Positions 1 to 9,284 of a stretch of DNA of 64,000 nt are shown one piece after another. The notes under the pieces were generated by a model that worked only from the letters and a program-made list of their open reading frames with translations, was not told the DNA's origin and did not search any database. Both the position numbers and the translations under genes were made by a program. Origin of the DNA: Pseudoalteromonas sp. A601 (lineage in GTDB: Bacteria > Pseudomonadota > Gammaproteobacteria > Enterobacterales > Alteromonadaceae). How positions within the stretch are numbered: position 1 is the first letter of the stretch; each line of letters starts with the position of its first letter. The stretch is from contig NZ_MXQF01000005.1 in NCBI RefSeq assembly GCF_002165575.1, positions 167,954-231,953 on the forward strand, given 5' to 3'.

Positions 1-1
1 T

Positions 2-865
2 AAATTATTGCAACATGCCGACGCAGCGATGTATGAGGCTAAATCATCTGGCCGAGGACAAGTTAAATTTTTCAATGGCACTATGCGTAAAAAGTTAAAA
101 GCCCATGCTGATATTGAAAATGACTTGCAGCACGGTATCGAGCACGATGACTTTGAGCTTTACTACCAACCCATATTTTCAATACAAACAAGTAAAGTTA
201 TCGGTTTTGAGGCGCTTGTGCGTTGGCATCATCCTAACAAAGGGTTTGTGTCACCGAACGACTTTATTCCTGTAGCTGAGCATACAGGGCAAATAATAAA
301 CCTAGATCTACACTTGCTCAATCTTGCAGCGAAACAAATTGCCGCTTGGACTAAGCAAGGCAAACGCTTTTTACGCATCACCGTTAATGTTTCATCCAGG
401 CACTTTGCCAGCCTTGATTTTGTATCGCAAATCCACAGTCTTTACAATAAATACCAGCTTCCATTAGGCTCCTTATGCCTCGAAATCACAGAGTCCGGTT
501 TGATTGAAAACCTTGAGCTGGCTACTGAAATTATTGAAGGCCTAGCGCCTTTGAAAGTGAAATTATGTTTGGATGATTTTGGCACTGGCTATTCTGCTTT
601 AGGTTATCTACACCAACTACCTATCCACGTCCTTAAAATAGACAAAAGCTTCATAGATAATTTACAAGATAGCGCCAACCCTTTAGTCGAGGCTATTTTA
701 TCGCTTGCAGGTTCCCTTGAACTGGATGTTGTTGCAGAAGGAATTGAAACTCAAGCACAGCTTTCAATTTTACAAAATACGAAATGTAATTTTGGCCAAG
801 GCTTTTTAAAGTCAAAGCCGTTACCAGCAAATGAAGCTATCAGACTTATTGACGCGCCGCTTTAA
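2..865 (+). CDS. C-terminal part of a GGDEF-EAL protein (5' end outside window)
   Basis: The reading frame is open from the window edge, so only the last part of the protein is visible. It begins inside the end of a GGDEF domain (the ADAAMYEAK helix typical of that domain's C-terminus) and continues into a complete EAL domain with the substrate-site signature EALVRW, the ITESG stretch and the DDFGTGYS loop. These residues are those expected of an active cyclic-di-GMP phosphodiesterase. Whether the cyclase half is active cannot be judged because the GGDEF motif lies upstream. It is the last gene before a strong bidirectional hairpin and converges on the YjiH-like gene. Confidence 0.93.
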   Translation, partial: KLLQHADAAMYEAKSSGRGQVKFFNGTMRKKLKAHADIENDLQHGIEHDDFELYYQPIFSIQTSKVIGFEALVRWHHPNKGFVSPNDFIPVAEHTGQIINLDLHLLNLAAKQIAAWTKQGKRFLRITVNVSSRHFASLDFVSQIHSLYNKYQLPLGSLCLEITESGLIENLELATEIIEGLAPLKVKLCLDDFGTGYSALGYLHQLPIHVLKIDKSFIDNLQDSANPLVEAILSLAGSLELDVVAEGIETQAQLSILQNTKCNFGQGFLKSKPLPANEAIRLIDAPL

Positions 866-890
866 ACTATACTCCCCGCGCTAAGATATA

Positions 891-918
891 AAAAAGCCCT
901 GAAAAATCAGGGCTTTTT
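891..918. terminator. bidirectional intrinsic terminator
   Basis: A perfect 12-bp stem (AAAAAGCCCTGA with its complement) closes on a four-base A loop, with A and T runs at the outer edges. It therefore works as a rho-independent terminator on both strands. It sits between the convergent EAL gene and the YjiH-like gene. Confidence 0.9.
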
Positions 919-933
919 ATTTACATTAAACTG

Positions 934-2322
934 CTAGCCAACTAACCAATGCGCCATCAAGGCAATTACCGGTAAAGTCACTAAAGTACGTAATATAAAT
1001 ACAATAAATAATTCCACGATATTTACTGGTATTTTACTGCCTAATAATAGCGCTCCGACTTCTGACATATATATCAATTGCGTTACACTCATAGCCGCAA
1101 TAATAAATCGCGTCACATCACTCTCTATTGAGCCTGCGGCTAAAATAGAAGGAATAAACATGTCAGCAAAACCAACCATTATTGTTTGTGCTGCGGCTTC
1201 TGCTTCAGGAACTTGAAGAAGCTCTAAAAATGGCACGAATGGCATACCAAGATACTGAAATATAGGTGTATACTCAGCGATTATGAGTGCAAAGGTACCC
1301 ACTGCCATAACCACAGGCAGCACAGCAAACACCATATCCAAGGCATTATGAACTCCCTCTTGCAATGTACCTTTAAAACCTGGCGCTTTTTTAGCTTTTT
1401 CAAGTGCAACATCAAGTGAGTGTTTAAACAGAGTTTTACCTTCTGGGACTAGCTCTGCATTACCATCAGGCTCAGAACCATCAATGTAGATATCTTTTTT
1501 AAACCTTAATGGGGGTAAACGCGGCACAATAATCGCGGCAACAACGCCAGCCAAACAGACGGTTAAATAAAAGGGTGCAAATAAATACTCAAGCTTAACT
1601 TGGCCAATCACCACCAAACAGAACGTGATAGACACAGCTGAGAACGTCGTACCGATGATTGCAGCTTCACGTTGAGTGTAATATTTATCTTCATATTGGC
1701 GTGCCGTCATCAAAATACCTACGCTTCCGTCACCTAACCAGGAGGCCACACAATTTACAGCACTTCGTCCTGGTACACCAAATACAGGCCTCATTATCTT
1801 TGTCAATAAAGTACCTGCAAGTTCAAGCAGACCAAAGTTTAGTAATAGAGGTAATAATAAACCCGCTAAGATGAAAACTGAGAACAGTACTGGCAATAGA
1901 TCTTTTAATACTAATAAACCGGTATTCTCCGAGCTAATTGCATGCGGCCCTACTTGAAAGTAAGTTAGCAGCACAAACGCCATACCAAATAAACGAGTAA
2001 CTAACCAAATCCAACTGACATTAAATAAATGATTAAGTAGATGATACTTCGTTAAACTTTTTGGTTTAAATAAACTAAAAATCAGGGACATAACACCTGT
2101 TATGCAAATAATAACTGCGATTACCTCTAATGCAATTTCACTAAATAAAGCCTGTATAGCTTTTGCCATAACAGCGATAGGAATTGTCATAATTTCCCCT
2201 GAAGGTACAGGAGTCATAAACAAAAACACACCAATTAACGAAGGAATTAAAAAGGTTAACCACACCTTTAAATCATAGTTTGGCGCGACTGATTTAGGTG
2301 CTGGCGAATTAAACTGAGACAT
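934..2322 (-). CDS. YjiH-like nucleoside-recognition (Gate) domain membrane protein
   Basis: This is a 462-residue polytopic membrane protein with about ten hydrophobic segments. The central stretch VASWLGDGSVGILMTARQY and the length fit the YjiH family of Gate-domain proteins, whose substrates are not firmly known. A longer frame opens at 2346, but that start would lie inside the 2341-2370 hairpin. The ATG at 2322, giving MSQFN, lies just after that hairpin and is preferred. The gene follows bamC on the same strand but is separated from it by the hairpin, so it probably has its own promoter or depends on readthrough. The function is inferred from family resemblance only. Confidence 0.8.
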   Translation of the reverse strand: MSQFNSPAPKSVAPNYDLKVWLTFLIPSLIGVFLFMTPVPSGEIMTIPIAVMAKAIQALFSEIALEVIAVIICITGVMSLIFSLFKPKSLTKYHLLNHLFNVSWIWLVTRLFGMAFVLLTYFQVGPHAISSENTGLLVLKDLLPVLFSVFILAGLLLPLLLNFGLLELAGTLLTKIMRPVFGVPGRSAVNCVASWLGDGSVGILMTARQYEDKYYTQREAAIIGTTFSAVSITFCLVVIGQVKLEYLFAPFYLTVCLAGVVAAIIVPRLPPLRFKKDIYIDGSEPDGNAELVPEGKTLFKHSLDVALEKAKKAPGFKGTLQEGVHNALDMVFAVLPVVMAVGTFALIIAEYTPIFQYLGMPFVPFLELLQVPEAEAAAQTIMVGFADMFIPSILAAGSIESDVTRFIIAAMSVTQLIYMSEVGALLLGSKIPVNIVELFIVFILRTLVTLPVIALMAHWLVG

Positions 2323-2340
2323 ATTTTCAACCTGTAGAAA

Positions 2341-2370
2341 CCACAAAAAGAGCCAAAGCTCTTTTTGTGG
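2341..2370 (-). terminator. hairpin after bamC, before the YjiH-like gene
   Basis: A perfect 13-bp inverted repeat (CCACAAAAAGAGC and its complement) has a four-base loop. It begins 20 bp past the bamC stop and ends 18 bp before the preferred downstream start. Only a short T run follows on the minus strand, so termination may be partial. It helps reject the upstream alternative start of the next gene. Confidence 0.7.
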
Positions 2371-2389
2371 TGATATTTTTATTGTTTAC

Positions 2390-3451
2390 TTAAATTTTTA
2401 TACCGCGTTGACGCAACGCATTTTCTAATGCTTGTTGTAAGTCATTCATAGTGCCCGGCTCTAAGGTTGTCCCCTCATCATCCATCCAAGTTAAACTTGT
2501 GCCACCCTCTTTTGTTCGGCTCACAAGGATTTGATACTGACCATCTTCAATTGGTAATTCAGCTAAATCTTCACCCCAAATTGAATCCCAAACACTTGAT
2601 TCAGGTTTATTATAATCAGCAGTGATCAAACCACGTTCTTGATCAATTTCAACAATCGTAAATGATAAACGCTCTAAAAAGCCTGAGAAACGGTCAAACA
2701 CTGCAAAGTAATCTTGTTCGGTAACTAATGCCGCATTACCTTTATTATCAAAGCCCATTTCAAGTGAGATAATGCCTTGATTTTTACGCATTTCAACTTC
2801 AAGCTGGCGGTAGCGATAATCAAACTCACCAATAATCTGGTTTAAAGCTCGCACTTCTAACTGCTGTTGTAATAACGGCGTTAATTCTTCGCTCTTGCTT
2901 TTATAATCCACTAGCTTAGAGGTTAAAGATGCCGTGCGCTGATGTGATTTTTCTTCAATACTAAATATAAAGCGCTGCTGTGAAACTTCAGTTTCACTAT
3001 CCCATAGCCAACCTTCCTCAGGTTGTATTATTGCGTACCAATCAGTTTCAACGCTGCCTAATAGCTTATCTTGCTTTACCGGTTTTGTTTGATGTTCAGC
3101 CAAAACAGCCTGAATCGAATCCCAAATAAACTCATCTAAATCGACAATTCCATCATTTTTATCAAAATACACACGTGCTTGCTTATCTCCTTCTTCAACC
3201 CAGCTACCTTTAGCAATCGTCAACACCTGCGCTGGCGGACGGTAATTTGTTGAGTCAGGATTATTACTGTACTCCGCCACTTCCATTTTATAAGTGGGAT
3301 CTTGCGCTGGTTGCGCTAATTGGCCTGGTACCTGTACAGGCTCACCGGCTTTATAGTTACGCTTATGATGCGCCTCGTCAGTAAAAACGCCACACCCTGA
3401 TAAACTAACCAATACGCTTACAGTCAGCGCTTTTGGGATCCAATACTGCAC
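2390..3451 (-). CDS. bamC: outer-membrane assembly lipoprotein BamC
   Basis: BamC (NlpB) is a lipoprotein subunit of the Bam complex, which inserts beta-barrel proteins into the outer membrane. The 353-residue protein starts with a lipoprotein signal peptide ending in the lipobox LSGC, so Cys20 is the lipidated residue. An unstructured proline-rich linker follows, then two helix-grip domains rich in charged residues, as in the family. The start is GTG, with a clean AAGGAG ribosome-binding site eight bases upstream. In E. coli and many relatives dapA lies directly upstream of bamC. Here the upstream 346 bp contain no dapA and the next gene is gcvR on the opposite strand. Confidence 0.93.
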   Translation of the reverse strand: MQYWIPKALTVSVLVSLSGCGVFTDEAHHKRNYKAGEPVQVPGQLAQPAQDPTYKMEVAEYSNNPDSTNYRPPAQVLTIAKGSWVEEGDKQARVYFDKNDGIVDLDEFIWDSIQAVLAEHQTKPVKQDKLLGSVETDWYAIIQPEEGWLWDSETEVSQQRFIFSIEEKSHQRTASLTSKLVDYKSKSEELTPLLQQQLEVRALNQIIGEFDYRYRQLEVEMRKNQGIISLEMGFDNKGNAALVTEQDYFAVFDRFSGFLERLSFTIVEIDQERGLITADYNKPESSVWDSIWGEDLAELPIEDGQYQILVSRTKEGGTSLTWMDDEGTTLEPGTMNDLQQALENALRQRGIKI

Positions 3452-3797
3452 AGATAATTCTCCTTAGCATACCCTTAATTGTTTTAACAAATATATGAGT
3501 GGGTTATGCCGATTTGGTTCAGTGTAAAATCAAGATTAACTTTACATTTCTTATTTTTATGCAAACCCTATAAGAGTGGCAGCTTTTATTAAACTACCAG
3601 TGGTTATGCAAAATTTTAACTATGGTACTTTCCCATGCCATTAAAAACAAGAAACACTGTGCTTTAAATAGTAGCTTAATGCAGATGTAGTGTAGTTTAG
3701 CGCTAAATTTGTGCTAAACTTCCGCGCCGTGCATGTGTATTTGCCGGCATAGCTCACTCTGGCTGTTATTACTAATATAACCTAGGTACTTGAATTC
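3452..3797. promoter_or_regulatory. divergent intergenic region bamC / gcvR with an inverted repeat
   Basis: This 346-bp region separates divergent bamC and gcvR and must hold both promoters. The clearest element is an 8-bp inverted repeat, AGTTTAGC (3694-3701) and GCTAAACT (3713-3720). A nested 12-bp palindrome TTTAGCGCTAAA lies at 3696-3707. It sits about 80 bp before gcvR and could be an operator. No confident -35/-10 pair was found. Confidence 0.35.
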
Positions 3798-4331
3798 ATG
3801 ACTGCTTTTTCAAATCATCAAATCGTTTTAACTGCTATTGGCGAAGATCGCCCTGGTATCGTCAGCGAATTAACTCAATTAGTGAGTGACTGCCACTGCA
3901 ATATTATTGACAGCCGTATCGCTATTTTAGGCAGTGAATTTACATTTATTATGCTGTTAGCTGGCGATATGTCTGCAATAAGCCGTATTGAACATACATT
4001 ACCAGTTAAAGGGATGGAGCTTGGTTTGCTTACCATGATGAAGCGTACAGCCAGTCATACACAAAGTGAGTTTTGTGCAGGTTACACCCTAGAATACACA
4101 GGAATCGACACACCAGGCACACTCAGTAAAGTAACGCGCTTTTTTGCCGACAATCAAATAAGCATTTGCTCATTAAAATCAGATACGTATGATGAGCAAG
4201 AACAAACTAAAATGCGTTGCGAACTGGAGTTTAATATTCCTGTTGATGTAAATATCGATGAATTTAAGATCGATTTTGAAGCCCTTTCTCGTACACTTGA
4301 CGTAGATTATATTTTTAGACGTATTCGCTAA
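3798..4331 (+). CDS. gcvR: glycine cleavage system repressor-type ACT protein GcvR
   Basis: The 177-residue protein has two ACT domains, one starting around residue 8 (IVLTAIGEDRPGIVSELT) and one around residue 93 (YTGIDTPGTLSKVTRF). That is the size and layout of GcvR. In E. coli GcvR binds GcvA and controls expression of the glycine cleavage operon. It has no DNA-binding domain of its own, so it presumably acts through protein contact. The bcp gene follows 10 bp downstream with its own AAGGAG site, and the gcvR-bcp pairing is widely conserved in gammaproteobacteria. Confidence 0.92.
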   Translation: MTAFSNHQIVLTAIGEDRPGIVSELTQLVSDCHCNIIDSRIAILGSEFTFIMLLAGDMSAISRIEHTLPVKGMELGLLTMMKRTASHTQSEFCAGYTLEYTGIDTPGTLSKVTRFFADNQISICSLKSDTYDEQEQTKMRCELEFNIPVDVNIDEFKIDFEALSRTLDVDYIFRRIR

Positions 4332-4341
4332 GGAGCAAAAT

Positions 4342-4818
4342 ATGAACGTGATTAGCCCATTACAAGCAGGTGATACCGCACCTGCTTTTAGCTTACAAAA
4401 CCAAGATGGTGAAATAATCCAACTTGCTGAGCTACTTAAAGAGCAACAAGTATTAGTGTATTTTTACCCTAAAGCATCCACTCCAGGGTGCACCGTTCAA
4501 GCTGAAAACTTACGTGATGAAAAAGCAGAACTTGCTAAATTAAATACTCGAGTGGTAGGAATTAGCCCTGATCCTCTTAAGCGTTTAAAAAACTTTGAAA
4601 CCAAAAAAGAATTAAATTTTGATCTGTTATCAGATGAAGATCACGCCATTGCAGAAGCATTTGGTGTGTGGGGTTACAAGAAGTTTATGGGAAAAGAATA
4701 CGAAGGTATCCATCGTTTAAGTTTTTTGATTGGCCAAGATGGCAAAATCAAACACTTGTTTGATAAGTTTAAAACCAAAGACCATCATCAAGTTGTATTA
4801 GATTTTCTAAAAGACTAG
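4342..4818 (+). CDS. bcp: thioredoxin-dependent thiol peroxidase (Bcp / PrxQ family)
   Basis: This peroxiredoxin reduces hydrogen peroxide and organic hydroperoxides. The peroxidatic site PKASTPGCT is present with Cys50, and the FGVWGYKKFMGK and HRLSFLI stretches match Bcp throughout its 158 residues. E. coli Bcp has a second, resolving cysteine five residues after the first. Here that position is Glu55, and Cys50 is the only cysteine in the whole protein. It should therefore act as a 1-Cys enzyme that needs an external thiol for resolution. It is co-directional with gcvR and followed by a strong terminator. Confidence 0.95.
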   Translation: MNVISPLQAGDTAPAFSLQNQDGEIIQLAELLKEQQVLVYFYPKASTPGCTVQAENLRDEKAELAKLNTRVVGISPDPLKRLKNFETKKELNFDLLSDEDHAIAEAFGVWGYKKFMGKEYEGIHRLSFLIGQDGKIKHLFDKFKTKDHHQVVLDFLKD

Positions 4819-4821
4819 ACT

Positions 4822-4848
4822 AAAAACCCCGAGTTTATCGGGGTTTTT
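4822..4848. terminator. bidirectional intrinsic terminator
   Basis: A perfect 11-bp stem (AAAAACCCCGA and its complement) has a five-base loop and A/T tails on both sides. It lies in the 41-bp gap between the convergent bcp gene and the CheX-like gene. Confidence 0.92.
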
Positions 4849-4859
4849 ACACTAAATAC

Positions 4860-5546
4860 TTAGAGTCCTAACTCCGCCATAAAGTCATCGTCAGCATCAC
4901 CTGCTGCCTCTGCTTTGGCTGCTTGCTCTTTTGCCGCTTTTTGTTTTGCTTCATTTTCAATGATGTCATCAGGGTCTACAGCTTCACTAATATCAAAATC
5001 ATGCAATTTAATGAACTCAGTTTTATCCATTGCTAATTCTAGATAGAATATATTTTGCTTACTTGTGGTGAAGGTTACACGTCGTGCCTGTGGCCTATCC
5101 ATCGTGGTATCAACAGAAATTTGCACTTGTTTATTGATTGCCATCATTTTCGGTTGATTTTGTGTAATCGACGTATGTAACTGCTCGCGCACTTTTGAAG
5201 TAAAGTCGCCCACTATTTGATTCATTAACTCACCAAGTACATTTGATACATCGTCTGACAAATGGCTGTGTGCAATTTCTTCTTCCGGCATACCCATACT
5301 ACGCATATAGTCATGGTAAATTTCCATTGCTGCTTGCGAAGTGAAGTTAGTGATTACCAACCCTGTAAACCCACCATCAAATAAAACAAAGCAACCAATA
5401 TCAGGTCGCATACATGTGCGGGTTATTTTTTGTACCATCGCTGAATAGCTTATGCTGTTACCACTAGCCGATGACAGTACCCCGGTAACTGAATGACAAA
5501 GAGTAGATAAAATATCCTCAGTGCTAATCACTTTACTTTTGCTCAT
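4860..5546 (-). CDS. CheX/CheC-like protein, DUF3334 type
   Basis: The 228-residue soluble protein resembles the DUF3334 family of Alteromonadales proteins. The segment around residues 97-117 (SNVLGELMNQIVGDF) has the E..N...G pattern seen in CheC/CheX-type phosphatases that act on response regulators. The last 40 residues are an alanine/lysine/glutamate-rich low-complexity tail ending in an acidic cluster. No chemotaxis genes are nearby, so a role in signalling is inference from fold resemblance. It converges on bcp and is divergent from cmoA. Confidence 0.7.
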   Translation of the reverse strand: MSKSKVISTEDILSTLCHSVTGVLSSASGNSISYSAMVQKITRTCMRPDIGCFVLFDGGFTGLVITNFTSQAAMEIYHDYMRSMGMPEEEIAHSHLSDDVSNVLGELMNQIVGDFTSKVREQLHTSITQNQPKMMAINKQVQISVDTTMDRPQARRVTFTTSKQNIFYLELAMDKTEFIKLHDFDISEAVDPDDIIENEAKQKAAKEQAAKAEAAGDADDDFMAELGL

Positions 5547-5664
5547 TAAAACGTCTCATTTTATACTTGTTATTGATTATTCTAGCCAAGCTACTGAAAT
5601 TATCACTGACTATCCAGTATAAAATGCTAAAATAGCCTTATTATTTTTCAAAGAGACTGTTTGT

Positions 5665-6390
5665 GTGACTGTAAAAGACAGTATTTATGCCACAGAGCAA
5701 GCGGTCAAAGATTTTAGCTTTGACCAAAACGTAGTAGAAGTTTTCCCAGATATGATCCAGCGCTCGGTGCCAGGATACGCAACGATCGTCAGTACAATGG
5801 GTAAACTCGCTGGAGAATATGCCCAAAGTAACTCTAACTTATATGATTTAGGTTGCTCATTGGGTGCCGTTACCTTAAGTATGCGCCGTAATATCCGTAC
5901 TGATAACTGCCATATCATTGCAGTTGATAACTCCGAAGCCATGGTTGAACGTTGTAAGCTACATTTACAAGGTTTTCGCTCTGAAGTACCCGTCACTGTA
6001 ACCCTTGGCGATATTAACGAGCTTAATATTGAAAATGCGTCGGTCGTTGCGATGAACTTTACTCTTCAGTTTATACCACCCGCACAACGTCACGCCGTAC
6101 TTGAAAAAATTTACGCTAACTTAAAACCTGGTGGTGTATTGCTACTAAGTGAAAAAGTAAAAGGCGAAAACGAGCAATGCGATAATTTACTAATTGATTT
6201 ACATCATGATTTTAAACGTCACAACGGCTATTCAGAACTAGAAATAAGCCAAAAACGTACAGCTATCGAAAATGTAATGCGACCAGATACATTAAGCGAG
6301 CATTACTCTCGCCTAAAAGAGATTGGCTTTAGTCAAACTCAAGTGTGGTACCAATGTTTTAACTTTTGCTCATTAGTTGCAATAAAGTAA
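5665..6390 (+). CDS. cmoA: carboxy-S-adenosyl-L-methionine synthase CmoA
   Basis: CmoA makes carboxy-SAM from SAM and prephenate. CmoB then uses it to build the cmo5U modification at position 34 of several tRNAs. The sequence shows the family hallmarks EVFPDMIQRSVPGY near residue 25, the SAM-binding DLGCSLGAVTLSMRRNI and VAMNFTLQFIPP. The start is GTG at 5665. The 241-residue length is normal. cmoB follows after 15 bp, so the two genes of the pathway form one transcription unit. Confidence 0.96.
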   Translation: MTVKDSIYATEQAVKDFSFDQNVVEVFPDMIQRSVPGYATIVSTMGKLAGEYAQSNSNLYDLGCSLGAVTLSMRRNIRTDNCHIIAVDNSEAMVERCKLHLQGFRSEVPVTVTLGDINELNIENASVVAMNFTLQFIPPAQRHAVLEKIYANLKPGGVLLLSEKVKGENEQCDNLLIDLHHDFKRHNGYSELEISQKRTAIENVMRPDTLSEHYSRLKEIGFSQTQVWYQCFNFCSLVAIK

Positions 6391-6405
6391 TTTAGGAAAT
6401 ATTTA

Positions 6406-7374
6406 ATGTCTTCATGGTTTAACCAGTTTTACGCTGCAATTGCACAAACACCTTTTAGCCACTGGCTCGAAACACTGCCGAGTCAATTAAAGCATTGGCA
6501 GAATGAAGCCAGCCATGGTGACTTACCTAAATGGCAAAAAGTGTTAAAAAACTTACCGCAAGTTCACACTAAGCACGTAAATATCACTGACAAAGTTGAA
6601 ATTGGTGCTGCGGGTGAAATGAGCGAAGGTGAACAAAAACAAACAACACACCTGCTCAAGCGTATGATGCCATGGCGTAAAGGCCCCTTCAACGTTCATG
6701 GCATTGAGATTGATACCGAATGGCGCAGCGATTGGAAGTGGGACAGGTTATTACCCCATATTGAGCCCCTTAAAGGGCGCACAGTATTAGATATTGGCTG
6801 TGGCTCAGGCTATCACCTATGGCGAATGCGCGGAGAAGGTGCTGAATTTGTTGTTGGTATCGACCCATCTGATTTGTTTTTGTGCCAGTTTCAAGCCATT
6901 AAACATTTCAATCCAGATGAAAACGTGCATTTACTTCCACTCGGAGTTGAAGCACTGCCAGAATTAAAAGCATTTGATACAGTTTTTTCGATGGGCGTGC
7001 TTTATCACCGTCGTTCACCAATTGATTTTTTAGCACAATTAAAAGCGCAGCTTCGCCCTGGTGGTGAGTTAGTTCTTGAGACACTCGTCATCGAAGGTGA
7101 TGAGAATACCGTGTTAGTGCCAACTGACCGTTACGCAAAAATGCGAAATGTATGGTTTATTCCAAGTACCGCTGCACTCAAGCTGTGGATGGAACGCGTC
7201 GGTTTTAAAGATGTGCAAGTTAAAGACTGTGCAATCACCACACTTGAAGAACAACGTAAATCAGATTGGATGGAAAACGAATCGCTGATCGACTTTTTAG
7301 ACCCTGACGATATTAGTAAAACAATTGAAGGTTACCCTGCACCACTGCGGGCAATATTAACGGCTAAAGCCTAA
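6406..7374 (+). CDS. cmoB: tRNA U34 carboxymethyltransferase CmoB
   Basis: CmoB transfers the carboxymethyl group of carboxy-SAM to 5-hydroxyuridine 34 of tRNA. This 322-residue protein has the family's N-terminal helical extension, the PWRKGPF and [13 protein letters not shown] stretches, the SAM site [15 protein letters not shown] and the [11 protein letters not shown] loop. It is immediately downstream of cmoA. A hairpin at 7401-7431 probably marks the end of the operon. Confidence 0.97.
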   Translation: MSSWFNQFYAAIAQTPFSHWLETLPSQLKHWQNEASHGDLPKWQKVLKNLPQVHTKHVNITDKVEIGAAGEMSEGEQKQTTHLLKRMMPWRKGPFNVHGIEIDTEWRSDWKWDRLLPHIEPLKGRTVLDIGCGSGYHLWRMRGEGAEFVVGIDPSDLFLCQFQAIKHFNPDENVHLLPLGVEALPELKAFDTVFSMGVLYHRRSPIDFLAQLKAQLRPGGELVLETLVIEGDENTVLVPTDRYAKMRNVWFIPSTAALKLWMERVGFKDVQVKDCAITTLEEQRKSDWMENESLIDFLDPDDISKTIEGYPAPLRAILTAKA

Positions 7375-7400
7375 CAACAGTTTAAAAATACGAGGCAAAT

Positions 7401-7431
7401 GGTGAAAGTGTATAGACTCATAACTTTCACC
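7401..7431 (+). terminator. hairpin after cmoB
   Basis: A 9-bp perfect stem (GGTGAAAGT and its complement) lies 27 bp past the cmoB stop. No T run follows, so it may be a weak or rho-assisted terminator. It also opens the 210-bp leader of purM, in which no confident PurR box could be read. Confidence 0.45.
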
Positions 7432-7584
7432 TTGCCACTTGAAACTTTACTTATGCGGACAACTGTCCTTGTCAATGTAGCTAAACTTATATTTGAACTA
7501 GCCGCGCACCGGCAATTGTTGTAAAATACGCGCGTTTCTAAGCATACCACATGCAAAACCATGCAACTTATTTGAGGAAATCCT

Positions 7585-8637
7585 GTGAGCGAACAAAAAC
7601 AGTCTCTAAGTTATAAAGACGCGGGCGTAGATATCGATGCCGGTAACGCACTTGTTGAGCGTATTAAAGGCGTAGTTAAAAAAACCCGTCGTACTGAAGT
7701 TATGGGCGGAATTGGTGGTTTTGGCGCACTGTGCGAAATCCCAGAGGGTTACAAGCAACCAGTCTTAGTAGCAGGCACTGACGGTGTGGGTACTAAATTA
7801 CGTTTGGCTATCGACCTGAAAAAACACGATACCGTGGGTATCGACTTAGTTGCTATGTGTGTGAATGACCTTATCGTTCAAGGTGCTGAACCATTATTCT
7901 TCTTAGATTACTACGCAACAGGTAAGCTTGATGTTGATACAGCTGCAGATGTTGTAACGGGTATTGGCAAAGGCTGTGAGCTTTCTGGTTGTGCTTTAAT
8001 CGGTGGTGAAACTGCTGAAATGCCTGGCATGTACGAAGGTGAAGATTACGACATGGCTGGTTTTTGTACTGGCGTGGTAGAAAAAGCCAACATTATTGAT
8101 GGCACAAAAGTAGCTGCTGGCGACCAACTAATCGCACTTGCTTCAAGCGGCCCTCATTCAAACGGCTTTTCGTTAATTCGTAAAGTACTTGAAGTATCAA
8201 ACGCTGATACTAACGCTGAGTTTGAAGGTAAAACACTGGGCGAAACACTGCTTGAACCTACACGTATCTACGTTAAACAGTTGCTTGAATTGTTTAAGCA
8301 AGTAGATGTGCATGCCCTTTCCCACATCACCGGTGGTGGTTTTTGGGAAAATATCCCACGTGTATTACCTGAATCTGCAAAAGCAGTTGTAAAAGGTGAT
8401 AGCTGGCAATGGCCTGGTATCTTCAACTGGTTACAAGAAAACGGTAACATCACAACTCATGAAATGTACCGCACATTTAACTGTGGTGTAGGTATGGTTT
8501 TAGTGGTTCCTGCTGATAAACTTGAGCAAAGCTTAAGCATCTTAAAAGATCTTGGCGAAAATGCATGGCACCTTGGCGAAATCCAAGATGCTAAAGCAGG
8601 CGAAGAACAAGTAGAAATCCTAGGCGGCCGTGATTAA
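7585..8637 (+). CDS. purM: phosphoribosylformylglycinamidine cyclo-ligase (AIR synthetase)
   Basis: PurM closes the imidazole ring in purine synthesis, turning FGAM into AIR with ATP. The 350-residue protein shows the family signatures [19 protein letters not shown] at the N-terminus, [34 protein letters not shown] and [11 protein letters not shown]. The start is GTG with a GAGGAAA ribosome-binding site. The stop codon overlaps the purN start by one base (taATG), so translation of the two is probably coupled. Confidence 0.98.
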   Translation: MSEQKQSLSYKDAGVDIDAGNALVERIKGVVKKTRRTEVMGGIGGFGALCEIPEGYKQPVLVAGTDGVGTKLRLAIDLKKHDTVGIDLVAMCVNDLIVQGAEPLFFLDYYATGKLDVDTAADVVTGIGKGCELSGCALIGGETAEMPGMYEGEDYDMAGFCTGVVEKANIIDGTKVAAGDQLIALASSGPHSNGFSLIRKVLEVSNADTNAEFEGKTLGETLLEPTRIYVKQLLELFKQVDVHALSHITGGGFWENIPRVLPESAKAVVKGDSWQWPGIFNWLQENGNITTHEMYRTFNCGVGMVLVVPADKLEQSLSILKDLGENAWHLGEIQDAKAGEEQVEILGGRD

Positions 8638-9284
8638 TGGCCCCTTCTCGTCTAGTAGTCTTAATTTCAGGTAGTGGCTCTAATTTACAAGCCATTATTG
8701 ATGCCTGTAATAATGGCGAGATAAACGCAAACATAGCGGCTGTCATTAGTAATAAAGCAGGCGCTTATGGCCTTGAGCGAGCAAAACAAGCTGGCATTGC
8801 AACCGCGGTGCTCAGCCATAAGGATTTTGACTCGCGCGAAGCCTATGATGCAAAATTAATGGACGTTATTGACTCTTTTACACCAAATCTAGTTGTATTA
8901 GCTGGTTTTATGCGTATTCTTACTCCTAGCTTAGTGCAAAAATTTAAAGGAAAAATGTTGAACATTCATCCTTCTTTGTTGCCTAAGTATCAGGGTCTGA
9001 ATACCCACCAAAGAGCAATAGATGCAAAAGACGACGTTCATGGCGTGAGTGTGCACTTTGTCACTGAAGAATTAGACGGCGGTCCCGTTATTCTTCAAGC
9101 CAAAGTTCCGGTGTTAGCTGATGATACTGCTGACACATTAGCAAAACGTGTGCATGCGCAAGAACATATAATCTATCCTTTGGTGGTCAAATGGTTCAGT
9201 GAACAACGACTTACGATGGAAGCAGATTATGCAGTTCTTGATGAAAACAAACTCCCAGTACACGGCGCAGACTACCCACAATAA
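8637..9284 (+). CDS. purN: phosphoribosylglycinamide formyltransferase 1
   Basis: PurN formylates GAR with 10-formyltetrahydrofolate, an earlier step than PurM in purine synthesis. The 215-residue protein has the N-terminal LISGSGSNLQAIIDAC, the catalytic NIHPSLLPKYQGLNTH with its Asn-His pair, and HGVSVHFVTEELDGGPVI with the conserved Asp. It overlaps the purM stop by one base. The DUF3108 gene starts inside its last codons, so all three are likely co-transcribed. Confidence 0.97.
   Translation: MAPSRLVVLISGSGSNLQAIIDACNNGEINANIAAVISNKAGAYGLERAKQAGIATAVLSHKDFDSREAYDAKLMDVIDSFTPNLVVLAGFMRILTPSLVQKFKGKMLNIHPSLLPKYQGLNTHQRAIDAKDDVHGVSVHFVTEELDGGPVILQAKVPVLADDTADTLAKRVHAQEHIIYPLVVKWFSEQRLTMEADYAVLDENKLPVHGADYPQ

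Noticed and set aside
3696..3707. TTTAGCGCTAAA as a replication or phage attachment site
   Set aside because: It is a short palindrome nested in a promoter-region inverted repeat, with no integrase or origin features nearby.
7469..7527. A sigma-70 promoter and PurR box before purM
   Set aside because: The TTGTCA/TATATT spacing is 13 and the TTGAAC/TAAAAT spacing is 23, and no clear PurR palindrome is present.
7371..7562. 63-codon minus-strand frame in the purM leader
   Set aside because: It overlaps the cmoB end and the purM promoter region and has no protein-like pattern.
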